A DNA stretch of 13,071 bases from Planctomycetota bacterium (lineage in GTDB: Bacteria > Planctomycetota > Phycisphaerae > WQYP01). The notes beneath the pieces are model-generated. The model saw nothing but the letters and a program-made list of their open reading frames with translations. It was not told the DNA's origin and ran no database searches. Both the position numbers and the translations under genes were made by a program. The DNA is taken from NCBI GenBank assembly GCA_021785155.1, contig JAJYGE010000239.1, positions 1 to 13,071 on the forward strand. Direction: 5' to 3'. This document shows, in pieces, positions 1 through 6,602 of this stretch (position 1 is the first letter of the stretch; each line of letters starts with the position of its first letter).

Positions 1-934
1 CGGGTTTGCCAATTGCCGACCGGGCATTGATCAAATCCAGGAGGCTTGCGGGCGGATGGAATTCAATGACGGTCGGGTTGTATATGCCGGCCAGTTTGGA
101 TGCCGCATGATAAGCGGCGGATAAATAGCCGATATGATCCACCAGGCCCAGTTTAAGAGCGCTGGAAGCGGCCCAAATTTTGCCATTGGCGACCTGATCA
201 ATGGGAACCTTCAAATGTGTTGATCGTCCGGTTTGCACGATATGAATAAAGCGGGCCGCGTCAATATTCAGCAGATCGGTGAGATACGCCTTGACCGCCG
301 GGGTGTAATCAGAAAAGGGCGATCCGGCTTCTTTCCAAACCGCCGCCGAACTGGTAAGAAACTCCGGTGTAATCCCCAGTTTTTTCATCAGGTCGGTAGC
401 CTGAAACCCCGGCATCATAACCCCGATGCTGCCCACGATGGTGGTGGGTTCGGCAAATAATTCCTGTCCCGCCATGGAGATGTAGTATCCGCCGCTGGCG
501 TCCAAAGCCCCCATGCTCACGACAATGGTCTTGCCATCGGAACGCAGTTTCTGGAGCGAATGATAGATCTCATCGGCATCCGTAACGCCGCCGCCCGGCG
601 AATCCACCCGCAGAACCACAGCTTTAATCGCCGTATCATGTTCAATGGCCCGAAGTTGTTGCGTGACGGATTTCACCATTGATCCATCAACGAGTCCGCG
701 GATATGCACCAGAGCGATCTGATCCGCACTGCCATGACGGATCACACGTTTTTCCAACTGATTTGACGGCATCAACCCGCTTCTGATCGATATGGATGAT
801 CCCAGCATAAGCAGCAGAACCACATTGGCTGCCACGGACGCCAGTAACAATAGAATCAGGAATACTTTGAAGAATACATTTGATTTGGGAGCCACTGTCT
901 GATAAACGACGGTGGGTGGCGTTGACTGACTCAT
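1..934 (-). CDS. sppA: Signal peptide peptidase SppA, S49 family (partial, C-terminus off the left edge)
   Basis: This is a membrane-anchored serine protease of the S49 family, which degrades signal peptides left in the membrane and other membrane fragments. I translated 311 codons; the end lies outside the window. A short cytosolic head is followed by one transmembrane helix at about residues 20-45, then the S49 domain. The catalytic Ser147 sits in DASGGYYI and the general-base Lys201 in VWKEAGSPF, almost the same numbering as the short Bacillus SppA (Ser147/Lys199). It is therefore the short single-domain type, not the 67-kDa E. coli type. A conserved VDSPGGG stretch lies near residue 110. 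The start is ATG at 934-932, with GGAG at 945-942 seven bases upstream. It is divergent from the S41 protease gene across about 350 bp. Confidence is high for the family; substrates are not visible. Confidence 0.93.
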   Translation of the reverse strand, partial: MSQSTPPTVVYQTVAPKSNVFFKVFLILLLLASVAANVVLLLMLGSSISIRSGLMPSNQLEKRVIRHGSADQIALVHIRGLVDGSMVKSVTQQLRAIEHDTAIKAVVLRVDSPGGGVTDADEIYHSLQKLRSDGKTIVVSMGALDASGGYYISMAGQELFAEPTTIVGSIGVMMPGFQATDLMKKLGITPEFLTSSAAVWKEAGSPFSDYTPAVKAYLTDLLNIDAARFIHIVQTGRSTHLKVPIDQVANGKIWAASSALKLGLVDHIGYLSAAYHAASKLAGIYNPTVIEFHPPASLLDLINARSAIGKP

Positions 935-991
935 AAATACGCTCCGGTATAAACCTCGCCATGGCCGGGAAGGATCCTCATCCAACCCGTC

Positions 992-1018
992 GTGCATCTG
1001 CCGAGACAGCCGATGCAC
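992..1018. repeat. Inverted repeat in the probable sppA leader
   Basis: The arms GTGCATC (992-998) and GATGCAC (1012-1018) are perfect complements around a 13-base loop. Two to three more pairs (CTG/CAG) can form inside if a small bulge is allowed. It lies 58-84 bases upstream of the sppA start. It could be an mRNA leader hairpin or an operator; it may also be chance. Confidence 0.3.
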
Positions 1019-1143
1019 ACTTTTATCATTGGGAGCATCATAACGTTTTTTTCGATAAATCGTACCATTTGGTTATCCTGATTTACGGACGGCTTGGACA
1101 GGTACCTTGTGGTTTTTCGGAATCGTTATCAATTGGATCACCC

Positions 1144-1173
1144 TTGACCGGGATTCCAGCGTATAGTTATTAT
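1144..1173 (+). promoter_or_regulatory. Candidate sigma-70 promoter for the S41 protease gene
   Basis: TTGACC (1144-1149) matches the -35 consensus at five of six positions. TATTAT (1168-1173) matches the -10 at five of six, with an 18-base spacer. Transcription would begin near 1180 and leave a leader of about 100 bases before the ATG at 1283. This is by-eye pattern matching only. Confidence 0.5.
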
Positions 1174-1282
1174 GCGAGTCTGGCGGCTTATTCGATAATG
1201 ATTAAACTGGCCGTCGGAACTCTCGCCCATGCGGAAAATCGGAACTCCGCGGGTTTCTGTTCGTTTGTATCAGGTGACTTTC

Positions 1283-3514
1283 ATGCCTTCATGCCATCAA
1301 TCCGCCAGTGGATTATTTACTTTCAGTTGTCGTATGCTCGCCGGCTTGCTTACGCTGGTAATGGTGGCCGCAGGCATCGGCATGGCCGTGGACAGCGCCG
1401 GTGCCACCGCCCGCAATTCGCTGGTAACGGCTTCACCGGCGGAAATATACGCCGAGAAAGTCGGTGCCCTGATTCATACACAGAATCTGGCGGCTCTGGC
1501 CGCCTTAAAGCCCCCGGTGACCACCCTCTCCGACGTGGGGATGATCAATCACTGGCGGCAGGCATATCTGGCGATGATGACCCAAACGCGGCAACAGAAC
1601 ATGAAGATCTATGAGAATCGACTTTCCACGGCCCGGAAGGATTTCAAAACCGGCAAAATGCTGATTCCCTCGTTTGAATATATGTTGGCCGCCTATGGCT
1701 TTTCAACCGATAAGGTGGCCTTCAAAAAGCAGCCCTGGGTACAAAGCCTGACCAGGCAGGTCGCCGCCCAAGCCGCCCGCTTTAATCAGCAGCACCGCTG
1801 GCTGGAATCGCTGCAGCTCTACAATCAGCTTAATGCGATGTATCGTATATCCCGCAAGTACCATCGTGATCTGCGTCGGGTAGTACGGCGTACCATGCTT
1901 CTGGCCACCTATACCCCCAAAGAATTCTTTGCCATGCAGAAGAAAATGGCTCAGGATCACGCCTTCACAGCTCCTTCCACGTCCCCGAAGCCAAAAATCA
2001 AGGAAGAACAGCAGAATCAGGCCCCGGTTTATTCCCGCTGGCAGAACACGGTGCGGGGTATCCATCAGGATATGCTGGTGGAGGCTCTGGAACTTACCGA
2101 GCATGACTGGGTGCTGCCGATCACGTATAACACTCTGCTGGGTGGCGGCTTGGATATGGTCAAGCTCATGACCCATACCCCTATGCTGGCGGATACCTTT
2201 CCCGGCTTAAAAAGCGCCCGCCAGCGTGCGGCGTTTATCACGGAAATCAACACGCTGCTGCAACGCACCGCCTCCGCCCGCCCGATAGATACACTGGGTA
2301 TGATCCGTTTATGGAGTGCCCTGGTCACGGTGGATCAGCATACGGTTAAAATTCCCCTGCCCGTGCTCATTAAAGAGTTTACCGACGGGTGCATGGAGAA
2401 AACCGATAAATTCACCATGCCGTTCTGGCCCAGCGAAGTGCAGGGATTCAATAAGGAAATGGAGGGGCAGTTCGGCGGGGTGGGTATCCAGATTCGCATG
2501 GATAACGGTCTCTTACAGGTTATCTCCCCGCTTAGTGGCACTCCCGCATACCGAGCCGGGATTCAGGCTGGGGACGTGATTGTAACAGTCAATGGCCAAA
2601 ACATGATGGGACTGGGTATTAATACCGTGGTTCGTAAGATCATGGGCAAACCCGGCACGAAGGTGGTGTTGGGCATTCGTCGGGGTACCGATCCGAAACT
2701 GCTGATATTTCACCTGAAGCGAGCGATTATTCATGTCCGCTCCATTAAGGGTCTGACCCGTAACCCGACCACCGGCAAGTGGAAGTTCATGATTGATCCC
2801 AAAGAAGGCATCGCCTACATCCGGGTGACACAATTCCAGGCCGATACCGCTCAGCAGTTAAAGAAAGTGCTCAAGCGACTGCTCAAGGAACACATGCACG
2901 GTTTAATTATTGATCTGCGGTACAATCCCGGCGGTTATCTGGATACCGCCGTGCGCATGTGCAACATGTTCCTCTCGCAGGGCACCATTCTTTCCACCCG
3001 GGGCCGCACGGCACCTCCGGAGGCGTGGTCAGCCCAGGGCGATCCGCTGGTCCCGCCCCACATGCCGGTGATTTTGGTGGTCAATCAGGACAGTGCCAGT
3101 GCTTCGGAGATATTCAGCGGAGCCATGCGGGACCACCATCGGGCCCTGATCGTGGGCCATCGCACGTATGGCAAGGGGTGTGTGCAAAATGTTGTTCCGC
3201 TGGGAGAATACCACACGGCGGAATTCAAGCTGACGGAACAATACTATTATCTCCCCGATGGGGAGTGTATTCAAAGACAGCCTTATGCCAGGGTCTGGGG
3301 CGTTAAGCCCAATGTGGCGGTCTGGTTTTCGCCGCTGCAATTACAGGAACTTCAGGCCACCTGGTTGAATGATGACCTGCTTGCAAATCCGGGCAAAGCG
3401 TCCGCCAAAACCAGCCCCTTCGCCCTGAAAGTTCCGCCGCAAAAGGTTTTCGACAGCCAGTTGGATACCGCGATACTTCTCATGAAGTTGCAATTGCTGA
3501 AGTATTATCATTAA
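1283..3514 (+). CDS. Secreted S41 carboxy-terminal processing protease with PDZ domain
   Basis: The product is a periplasmic serine protease of the CtpA/Prc type, which trims or degrades exported proteins from their C-termini. It has 743 residues. A signal peptide (hydrophobic core about 18-36, cleavage near 39-43) is followed by a long, mostly helical region to about residue 390, a PDZ domain at about 393-480, and the S41 core. The core shows DLRYNPGG near 544-551, the nucleophile region SASASE with catalytic Ser606, and TYGKGCVQ with general-base Lys631. The Ser-Lys spacing of 25 is canonical. Most CtpA proteins have 400-500 residues, so the N-terminal part is unusually large, closer to Prc in size. 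I chose the ATG at 1283 because AGGTGA lies five bases upstream (1272-1277) and the signal peptide then begins normally. An upstream ATG at 1229 in the same frame lacks a binding site. A small membrane protein gene follows after 41 bp. Confidence 0.9.
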   Translation: MPSCHQSASGLFTFSCRMLAGLLTLVMVAAGIGMAVDSAGATARNSLVTASPAEIYAEKVGALIHTQNLAALAALKPPVTTLSDVGMINHWRQAYLAMMTQTRQQNMKIYENRLSTARKDFKTGKMLIPSFEYMLAAYGFSTDKVAFKKQPWVQSLTRQVAAQAARFNQQHRWLESLQLYNQLNAMYRISRKYHRDLRRVVRRTMLLATYTPKEFFAMQKKMAQDHAFTAPSTSPKPKIKEEQQNQAPVYSRWQNTVRGIHQDMLVEALELTEHDWVLPITYNTLLGGGLDMVKLMTHTPMLADTFPGLKSARQRAAFITEINTLLQRTASARPIDTLGMIRLWSALVTVDQHTVKIPLPVLIKEFTDGCMEKTDKFTMPFWPSEVQGFNKEMEGQFGGVGIQIRMDNGLLQVISPLSGTPAYRAGIQAGDVIVTVNGQNMMGLGINTVVRKIMGKPGTKVVLGIRRGTDPKLLIFHLKRAIIHVRSIKGLTRNPTTGKWKFMIDPKEGIAYIRVTQFQADTAQQLKKVLKRLLKEHMHGLIIDLRYNPGGYLDTAVRMCNMFLSQGTILSTRGRTAPPEAWSAQGDPLVPPHMPVILVVNQDSASASEIFSGAMRDHHRALIVGHRTYGKGCVQNVVPLGEYHTAEFKLTEQYYYLPDGECIQRQPYARVWGVKPNVAVWFSPLQLQELQATWLNDDLLANPGKASAKTSPFALKVPPQKVFDSQLDTAILLMKLQLLKYYH

Positions 3515-3555
3515 AATCAATAAATCAGGCCGATAAATGAACATGGAGGATCAAC

Positions 3556-3795
3556 GTGACCAATAGCAGACAGCTGATCGGAAACATTCTGGGCTGGGGT
3601 ATGGCGCTATTAACAGCGGTGGCCACACTTTATCTAAGCGTCCATTATCTGGCCAAGCCCAACGGCTGGATGGACTGGATGGTACAACTATCCGGTGCCG
3701 CCACGACCGCCATTATTATCTATTTTCTGGTCTGGGGTCATTTTCAGAAATCGCCGACCATCCCCGAAAATGGCTTGTCCGAGCCACCGAAATAA
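3556..3795 (+). CDS. Small two-helix membrane protein, function unknown
   Basis: This is a 79-residue protein of no family I recognise. Two hydrophobic segments, about residues 10-32 and 42-61, are joined by a short loop with Lys, Pro, Asn and Trp. A polar, proline-containing tail follows from about residue 64. Both termini on the same side of the inner membrane is the simplest topology. The start is GTG at 3556, with an excellent GGAGGA (3545-3550) five bases upstream; this, more than the length, makes it a credible gene. It begins 41 bp after the S41 protease stop on the same strand with no visible terminator between, so the two are probably co-transcribed. A helper or membrane partner of the protease is possible, but only by position. 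Confidence 0.72.
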   Translation: MTNSRQLIGNILGWGMALLTAVATLYLSVHYLAKPNGWMDWMVQLSGAATTAIIIYFLVWGHFQKSPTIPENGLSEPPK

Positions 3796-3878
3796 TGGAT
3801 TCTCCGGGATTGGCCAGATAATAAATTGACTTCGACGTGTACAGCGAGTCATGCGTACTGCGGCAATTTGCCGACATC

Positions 3879-3906
3879 CGGACAAAATGGCCGGGACAAA
3901 ATGGCG
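3879..3906. repeat. Two-copy 14-bp tandem repeat
   Basis: Two adjacent 14-bp units (3879-3892 and 3893-3906) share the 12-base core GGACAAAATGGC and differ only at their edges. It looks like a small tandem duplication in non-coding DNA. No function is visible. Confidence 0.6.
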
Positions 3907-4035
3907 TTATATCCCATCAGGCGGCTGACCGAAATCTGAAATAGTGGAAATTCAGAGTGAGGCACGGGAATTGCATCACCGATGGTGGGGGTGGTGGCAA
4001 ATACCGCTCCCGATCCAAGTTTTTGACCATTCAAC

Positions 4036-4096
4036 GCCGTGTACCACATCGGCTGCTCCCACATCTACGGCAATGGAGCAGCCGGTGGTACAGGGC
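4036..4096. repeat. Long imperfect inverted repeat (hairpin of about 21 bp)
   Basis: The left arm at 4040-4059 pairs with the right arm at 4075-4092 in 18 base pairs, interrupted only by an unpaired AT (4048-4049) on the left. After one G/G mismatch, three further pairs (4036-4038 with 4094-4096) extend it. The loop is 15 bases (4060-4074). The stem is G+C-rich, but no T-run follows on either strand, so it is not a classical terminator. It lies about 95 bp past the cysH stop. It could stabilise 3' ends of the converging transcripts, or be a recombination or protein-binding site. Confidence 0.65.
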
Positions 4097-4164
4097 AATG
4101 CGACTTGATCTATCTTGATGCGGTCCGATGGCGCGAGGCTCAAGCGTTCACGTTGCCGAGGCAA

Positions 4165-4197
4165 ATTTGATTACGGTGTGCAAAAAGGTAATCAAAT
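4165..4197. repeat. Perfect 10-bp inverted repeat spanning the cysH stop codon
   Basis: ATTTGATTAC (4165-4174) and GTAATCAAAT (4188-4197) are perfect complements around a 13-base loop. On the cysH strand the upstream arm contains the TGA stop codon, and the loop has a run of five T. The stem is A+T-rich and no T-tract follows, so termination would be weak. Protection of the mRNA 3' end is another possibility. Confidence 0.5.
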
Positions 4198-4929
4198 ACC
4201 CGCACCTTGATCCAGGTGTATGCCGCATTCTTTTTTTTCCAGCCCCGCCCATCGCCCGCTGCGCTGATCCTGATCGGCTTCAACCGGTCGCGTGCAGGTT
4301 TCCGGATTGCATCCAATGGAGTTATATCCCCGCTCCCATAACGGATGGAAAGGCAATTCATTTTTTTTCATATATTGATAAATATCGGAATTATTCCACC
4401 CCAGCAACGGCGAAATAGCCCAGCAGTTTACCCGCTTATTCCACTGGACCGGTGCCATCGCCGCACGATGATCGGACTGGTGCCGGCGCACGCCCCGCAG
4501 CCAGGCCGCCGGTGCCAACTCCCGCATGGCACGATCAAATACTTCGTTCTTATTGGCCGCGCAGCACGCTTCGACATTCTGCCGCACGCGCGAATCAGGT
4601 TCACCGTTTACCAGCAGCCAAACGATTGGATCATTGCGACTGTGATATTCAAGCACATTCAAATGAAAACGCAGGCGCATGGCTTCCATGAACGCCAGGG
4701 TCTGCGGAAACAGATATCCCGTATTTACCAGCACAATAGGAATCTCCGGACGCACGGATATGGCCAGATGAATCAGGCACATGCTCTCGGCACCAAAACT
4801 GCTGGTCATAATAAGTTCTGAACCAAACTGTTGGACCGCCCAGTGGATCAACGCCGCCGGATCGCGGTCTCGAAAATCGGCATTGATTTTTTCAACATCA
4901 AACGTTGCCTGGGTAATAGAAGTGGTCAT
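4192..4929 (-). CDS. cysH: Phosphoadenylyl/adenylyl-sulfate reductase, iron-sulfur type, with an altered cysteine pair
   Basis: This cytosolic enzyme of assimilatory sulfate reduction uses thioredoxin or glutaredoxin electrons to reduce PAPS (or APS) to sulfite, releasing pAp (or AMP). In 245 residues it shows the nucleotide-binding SSFGAES at 43-49, AWLRGVRRHQS at 142-152 and the catalytic C-terminal ECGIH with Cys235. It also has the CC pair (122-123) and a second cysteine pair typical of [4Fe-4S] reductases. That second pair reads GCNPETCT (Cys207, Cys212), so four residues lie between the cysteines instead of the usual two. The start is ATG at 4929-4927, with GGAG at 4941-4938. Its first four bases overlap the stop of the upstream PHP gene, indicating translational coupling. 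Iron-sulfur reductases can use APS, PAPS or both; the adjacent cysC favours PAPS use here. Confidence in the family is high; the substrate is inferred. Confidence 0.93.
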   Translation of the reverse strand: MTTSITQATFDVEKINADFRDRDPAALIHWAVQQFGSELIMTSSFGAESMCLIHLAISVRPEIPIVLVNTGYLFPQTLAFMEAMRLRFHLNVLEYHSRNDPIVWLLVNGEPDSRVRQNVEACCAANKNEVFDRAMRELAPAAWLRGVRRHQSDHRAAMAPVQWNKRVNCWAISPLLGWNNSDIYQYMKKNELPFHPLWERGYNSIGCNPETCTRPVEADQDQRSGRWAGLEKKECGIHLDQGAGI

Positions 4930-5825
4930 GCCGGTAACTCCGCCTTCCGCCGGCTCCGCCAGGTCTGTTCCAAACGATCCAGATATTCCACCGGCACGCG
5001 CAGATTATCCCGCCCCAAGCCCAGGGCAATATCCGGCTTGGGCGTGCCATGAAAATCTGAACCGCCCGTAACCGCAAGGTTGTATCGGCGGGCAAATTCC
5101 AGAAATAACTGGCTGTCCTGCGGGCGATGATCACTGTGCCAGACTTCAATCCCATCCAGGCCCGCCTCGACCAGATTGGCCAGTACATGTTGCAGTTCCG
5201 CGGGGTTGCCCGTGCGCAACTGCACCGGATGCGCCAATACTGCCAATCCACCGGCCGCGTGAATGCACTCTATCGCCTGCCGCGGCGTGAGCCGCTCTTT
5301 ATCAAAATACGCCGCCCCCGTTGTTCCAAGATAGACATCAAACGCCTGTTTGACGGAACTGACAGATCCCGCTTCCACCATTGCCTGCGCAATATGGGGC
5401 CGTCCCAGTACAATGGCCCGTTCGTCGTTTGATCCACGCCGCGCAATGTCCCGCACCTGCTGAAGAGTAATATGGCAACCTAATTCATTGAGTCGCGCGA
5501 TGATCCGTGGATTACGATTATTCCGTCCTTCCAGCAGAATATCGCTCATACGTTGGAGGCCTGCCGAAAGCGGATCGATGTAATATCCCAGAATGTGCAT
5601 GGTGCCGGGATGGGGATATTCCGCGGAAATCTCGATCCCCGGAACAAATCGCAAGCCAATCTTTGCCGCCTCCCGCTGAGCTTCCAGCAAGCCGTTTCCG
5701 CTGTCATGATCCGTCAAGGCCAACCCCACCAGCCCGGCCGCATGGGCGCTGTTGACCAGTTGCGTGGGAGTCAGAGTCCCATCACTGGCCGTGCTGTGTG
5801 TATGTAAATCAACGTATTGAATCAC
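4926..5825 (-). CDS. PHP-domain phosphatase, probable 3',5'-nucleotide bisphosphate (pAp) phosphatase, YciV/TrpH family
   Basis: This is a metal-dependent phosphoesterase of the PHP superfamily. The 299-residue product opens with the metal-binding HTHS (His8, His10), then TDHD (Asp39-His40-Asp41), Glu65 in GIEIS, a conserved LAHP near residue 199 and a C-terminal GGSDFHG. This layout fits the YciV/TrpH group. Members studied in Chromobacterium and E. coli remove the 3'-phosphate of pAp, and E. coli YciV also trims RNA 5' ends. Its place between cysC and cysH points to clearance of the pAp made by PAPS reduction. I chose GTG at 5825-5823 as start: AGGAG (5837-5833) is seven bases upstream, and the gene then begins four bases after the cysC stop. 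The ATG at 5855 would add ten residues, overlap cysC and have no binding site. A role in RNA turnover or tryptophan-linked metabolism cannot be excluded. Confidence 0.88.
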   Translation of the reverse strand: MIQYVDLHTHSTASDGTLTPTQLVNSAHAAGLVGLALTDHDSGNGLLEAQREAAKIGLRFVPGIEISAEYPHPGTMHILGYYIDPLSAGLQRMSDILLEGRNNRNPRIIARLNELGCHITLQQVRDIARRGSNDERAIVLGRPHIAQAMVEAGSVSSVKQAFDVYLGTTGAAYFDKERLTPRQAIECIHAAGGLAVLAHPVQLRTGNPAELQHVLANLVEAGLDGIEVWHSDHRPQDSQLFLEFARRYNLAVTGGSDFHGTPKPDIALGLGRDNLRVPVEYLDRLEQTWRSRRKAELPA

Positions 5826-5840
5826 CGCGTTACTCCTGCT
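5826..5840 (-). promoter_or_regulatory. Ribosome binding site deciding the GTG start of the PHP gene
   Basis: On the minus strand AGGAG (5837-5833) ends seven bases before the GTG at 5825 and is built from the last codons of cysC just before its TAA (5832-5830). This favours the GTG over the ATG 30 bases upstream, which has only pyrimidine-rich sequence before it. Confidence 0.7.
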
Positions 5841-6459
5841 CCAGTAATCGTCCATGCCGGAGAAGATAATTGAAAATTATTTCCACCGATTCCTGAGCCG
5901 ATTGCTGGTGGGTTCGCAGATGAATTTCCGGATTGTCAGGCGCTTCATACGGAGCGTCAATTCCCGTAAATCCCAACGGCTTACCGGCAGCCACCGCGGC
6001 GCGGGCTTTTTTATAAAGCCCCTTGGGGTCGCGCTTCTCGCAGACTTCCACCGGCGCATCAACAAACACTTCGATAAATTCGTCCGGCCCGACCAGTTGT
6101 CGCACCCGTTGACGATCAGCCGCATAGGGGCTGATGAAGCTGGCAATGACAATAAGGCCCGCATCCGCCACCAGTCGCGCCAGTTCTCCCGCCCGCCGAA
6201 CATTTTCGGCCCGATCTTCCGGAGAAAAGCCCAGATCACTATTGAGTCCATGCCGCAGATTATCCCCGTCGAGCACATACGCCGCATGCCCCTCGAAAAT
6301 CAAAACATGTTCCAATGCCACGGCAATCGTGGACTTTCCGCAGCCCGAAAGGCCCGTCAGCCAGACAATGCACGGTCGATTATGTGTGCTCGCCGCGCGG
6401 TCCTCCGCCGTTACCTTGGATGGATGCCAGGTAATATTTGTCGCTTTCAATTCAGCCAT
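5830..6459 (-). CDS. cysC: Adenylyl-sulfate (APS) kinase CysC
   Basis: CysC phosphorylates adenosine 5'-phosphosulfate at the 3'-OH with ATP to give PAPS in the cytosol. The 209-residue protein has a Walker [10 protein letters not shown] at 36-44 (commonly GLSGAGKST), the APS-binding [10 protein letters not shown] at 64-73, FISPYAADR at 108-116 with the conserved Ser110, [10 protein letters not shown] at 144-153 and FTGIDAPYE at 164-172. Length and motif order are those of a stand-alone APS kinase, with no sulfurylase or CysN fusion. The ATG at 6459-6457 is preceded directly by an in-frame GTG (6462) that could also serve. Neither has a strong binding site; a weak GGA lies 10-13 bases upstream. 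It is the first gene of a three-gene run with a PHP phosphatase and cysH. The ATP sulfurylase that would supply APS is not in the window. Confidence 0.95.
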   Translation of the reverse strand: MAELKATNITWHPSKVTAEDRAASTHNRPCIVWLTGLSGCGKSTIAVALEHVLIFEGHAAYVLDGDNLRHGLNSDLGFSPEDRAENVRRAGELARLVADAGLIVIASFISPYAADRQRVRQLVGPDEFIEVFVDAPVEVCEKRDPKGLYKKARAAVAAGKPLGFTGIDAPYEAPDNPEIHLRTHQQSAQESVEIIFNYLLRHGRLLEQE

Positions 6460-6545
6460 CACTGCACAAATTTCCGAAATTCAATTTCCAATTAACCGGA
6501 CAAACATCAATCACACACAACGCCTACCGATTAAGTGTGTAATTA

Positions 6546-6574
6546 ATAATACAGCCCGACAAGTACAAATTCAA
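6546..6574 (-). promoter_or_regulatory. Candidate sigma-70 promoter of the cysC-PHP-cysH operon
   Basis: On the minus strand, TTGAAT (6574-6569) and TATTAT (6551-6546) are separated by exactly 17 bases, each matching consensus at four to five positions. The element sits in the 140-bp gap between birA and cysC and would give a leader of about 80 bases. I recognise no riboswitch or regulator site in that leader. Confidence 0.5.
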
Positions 6575-6602
6575 GTTATACCGTGAAAAACGAAATCGGT
6601 CA

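Larger units (their letters stand above)
935..1282. other. Divergent intergenic region between sppA and the S41 protease
   Basis: These 348 bp hold no gene that I can support. A long open frame begins at 961 on the plus strand, but it overlaps the S41 gene in another frame and its translation looks like no protein family. The region contains a candidate sigma-70 promoter facing the S41 gene (1144-1173) and a 7-bp inverted repeat (992-1018) that would lie in the sppA leader. I found no clear promoter for sppA. Confidence 0.6.
3796..4191. other. Convergent intergenic region rich in inverted and direct repeats
   Basis: These 396 bp lie between the 3' ends of the small membrane protein gene and cysH. 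Short open frames on the minus strand (3849-4064 and 3976-4164) have no ribosome binding site and no recognisable domain, and they overlap each other. I see instead a 14-bp tandem repeat, a CGGCAA/TTGCCG palindrome at 3861-3873, a long hairpin (4036-4096), a TTGCC/GGCAA repeat at 4153-4164 and a hairpin across the cysH stop. No T-tract follows any of them, so none is a standard intrinsic terminator. It could be the remains of a decayed gene or small element, or a structured 3' region. Confidence 0.5.

Noticed and set aside
961..1614. 217-residue open frame on the plus strand
   Set aside because: It has no binding site, low-complexity shadow-like composition, and its second half overlaps the signal peptide and N-terminal region of the S41 protease in another frame.
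4036..4096. Rho-independent terminator
   Set aside because: The stem is strong but no run of T follows on either strand.
4030..4100. Integron attC-like site
   Set aside because: An ATTCAAC that fits an R'' core and a bulged hairpin are present, but no matching GTTRRRY core closes the right side and there is no integron integrase or cassette array.
3849..4164. Minus-strand short frames (71 and 62 residues) in the convergent gap
   Set aside because: They overlap each other in different frames, lack ribosome binding sites and resemble no family. One is interrupted by the long hairpin. A decayed gene is possible but cannot be shown.
4926..5855. PHP gene starting at ATG 5855
   Set aside because: It would overlap cysC by 26 bases without a binding site; the GTG at 5825 has AGGAG at seven bases.
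6463..6602. Riboswitch or T-box in the cysC leader
   Set aside because: I see no conserved aptamer pattern such as a SAM-type structure and no attenuator stem with a T-run in this 140-bp gap.
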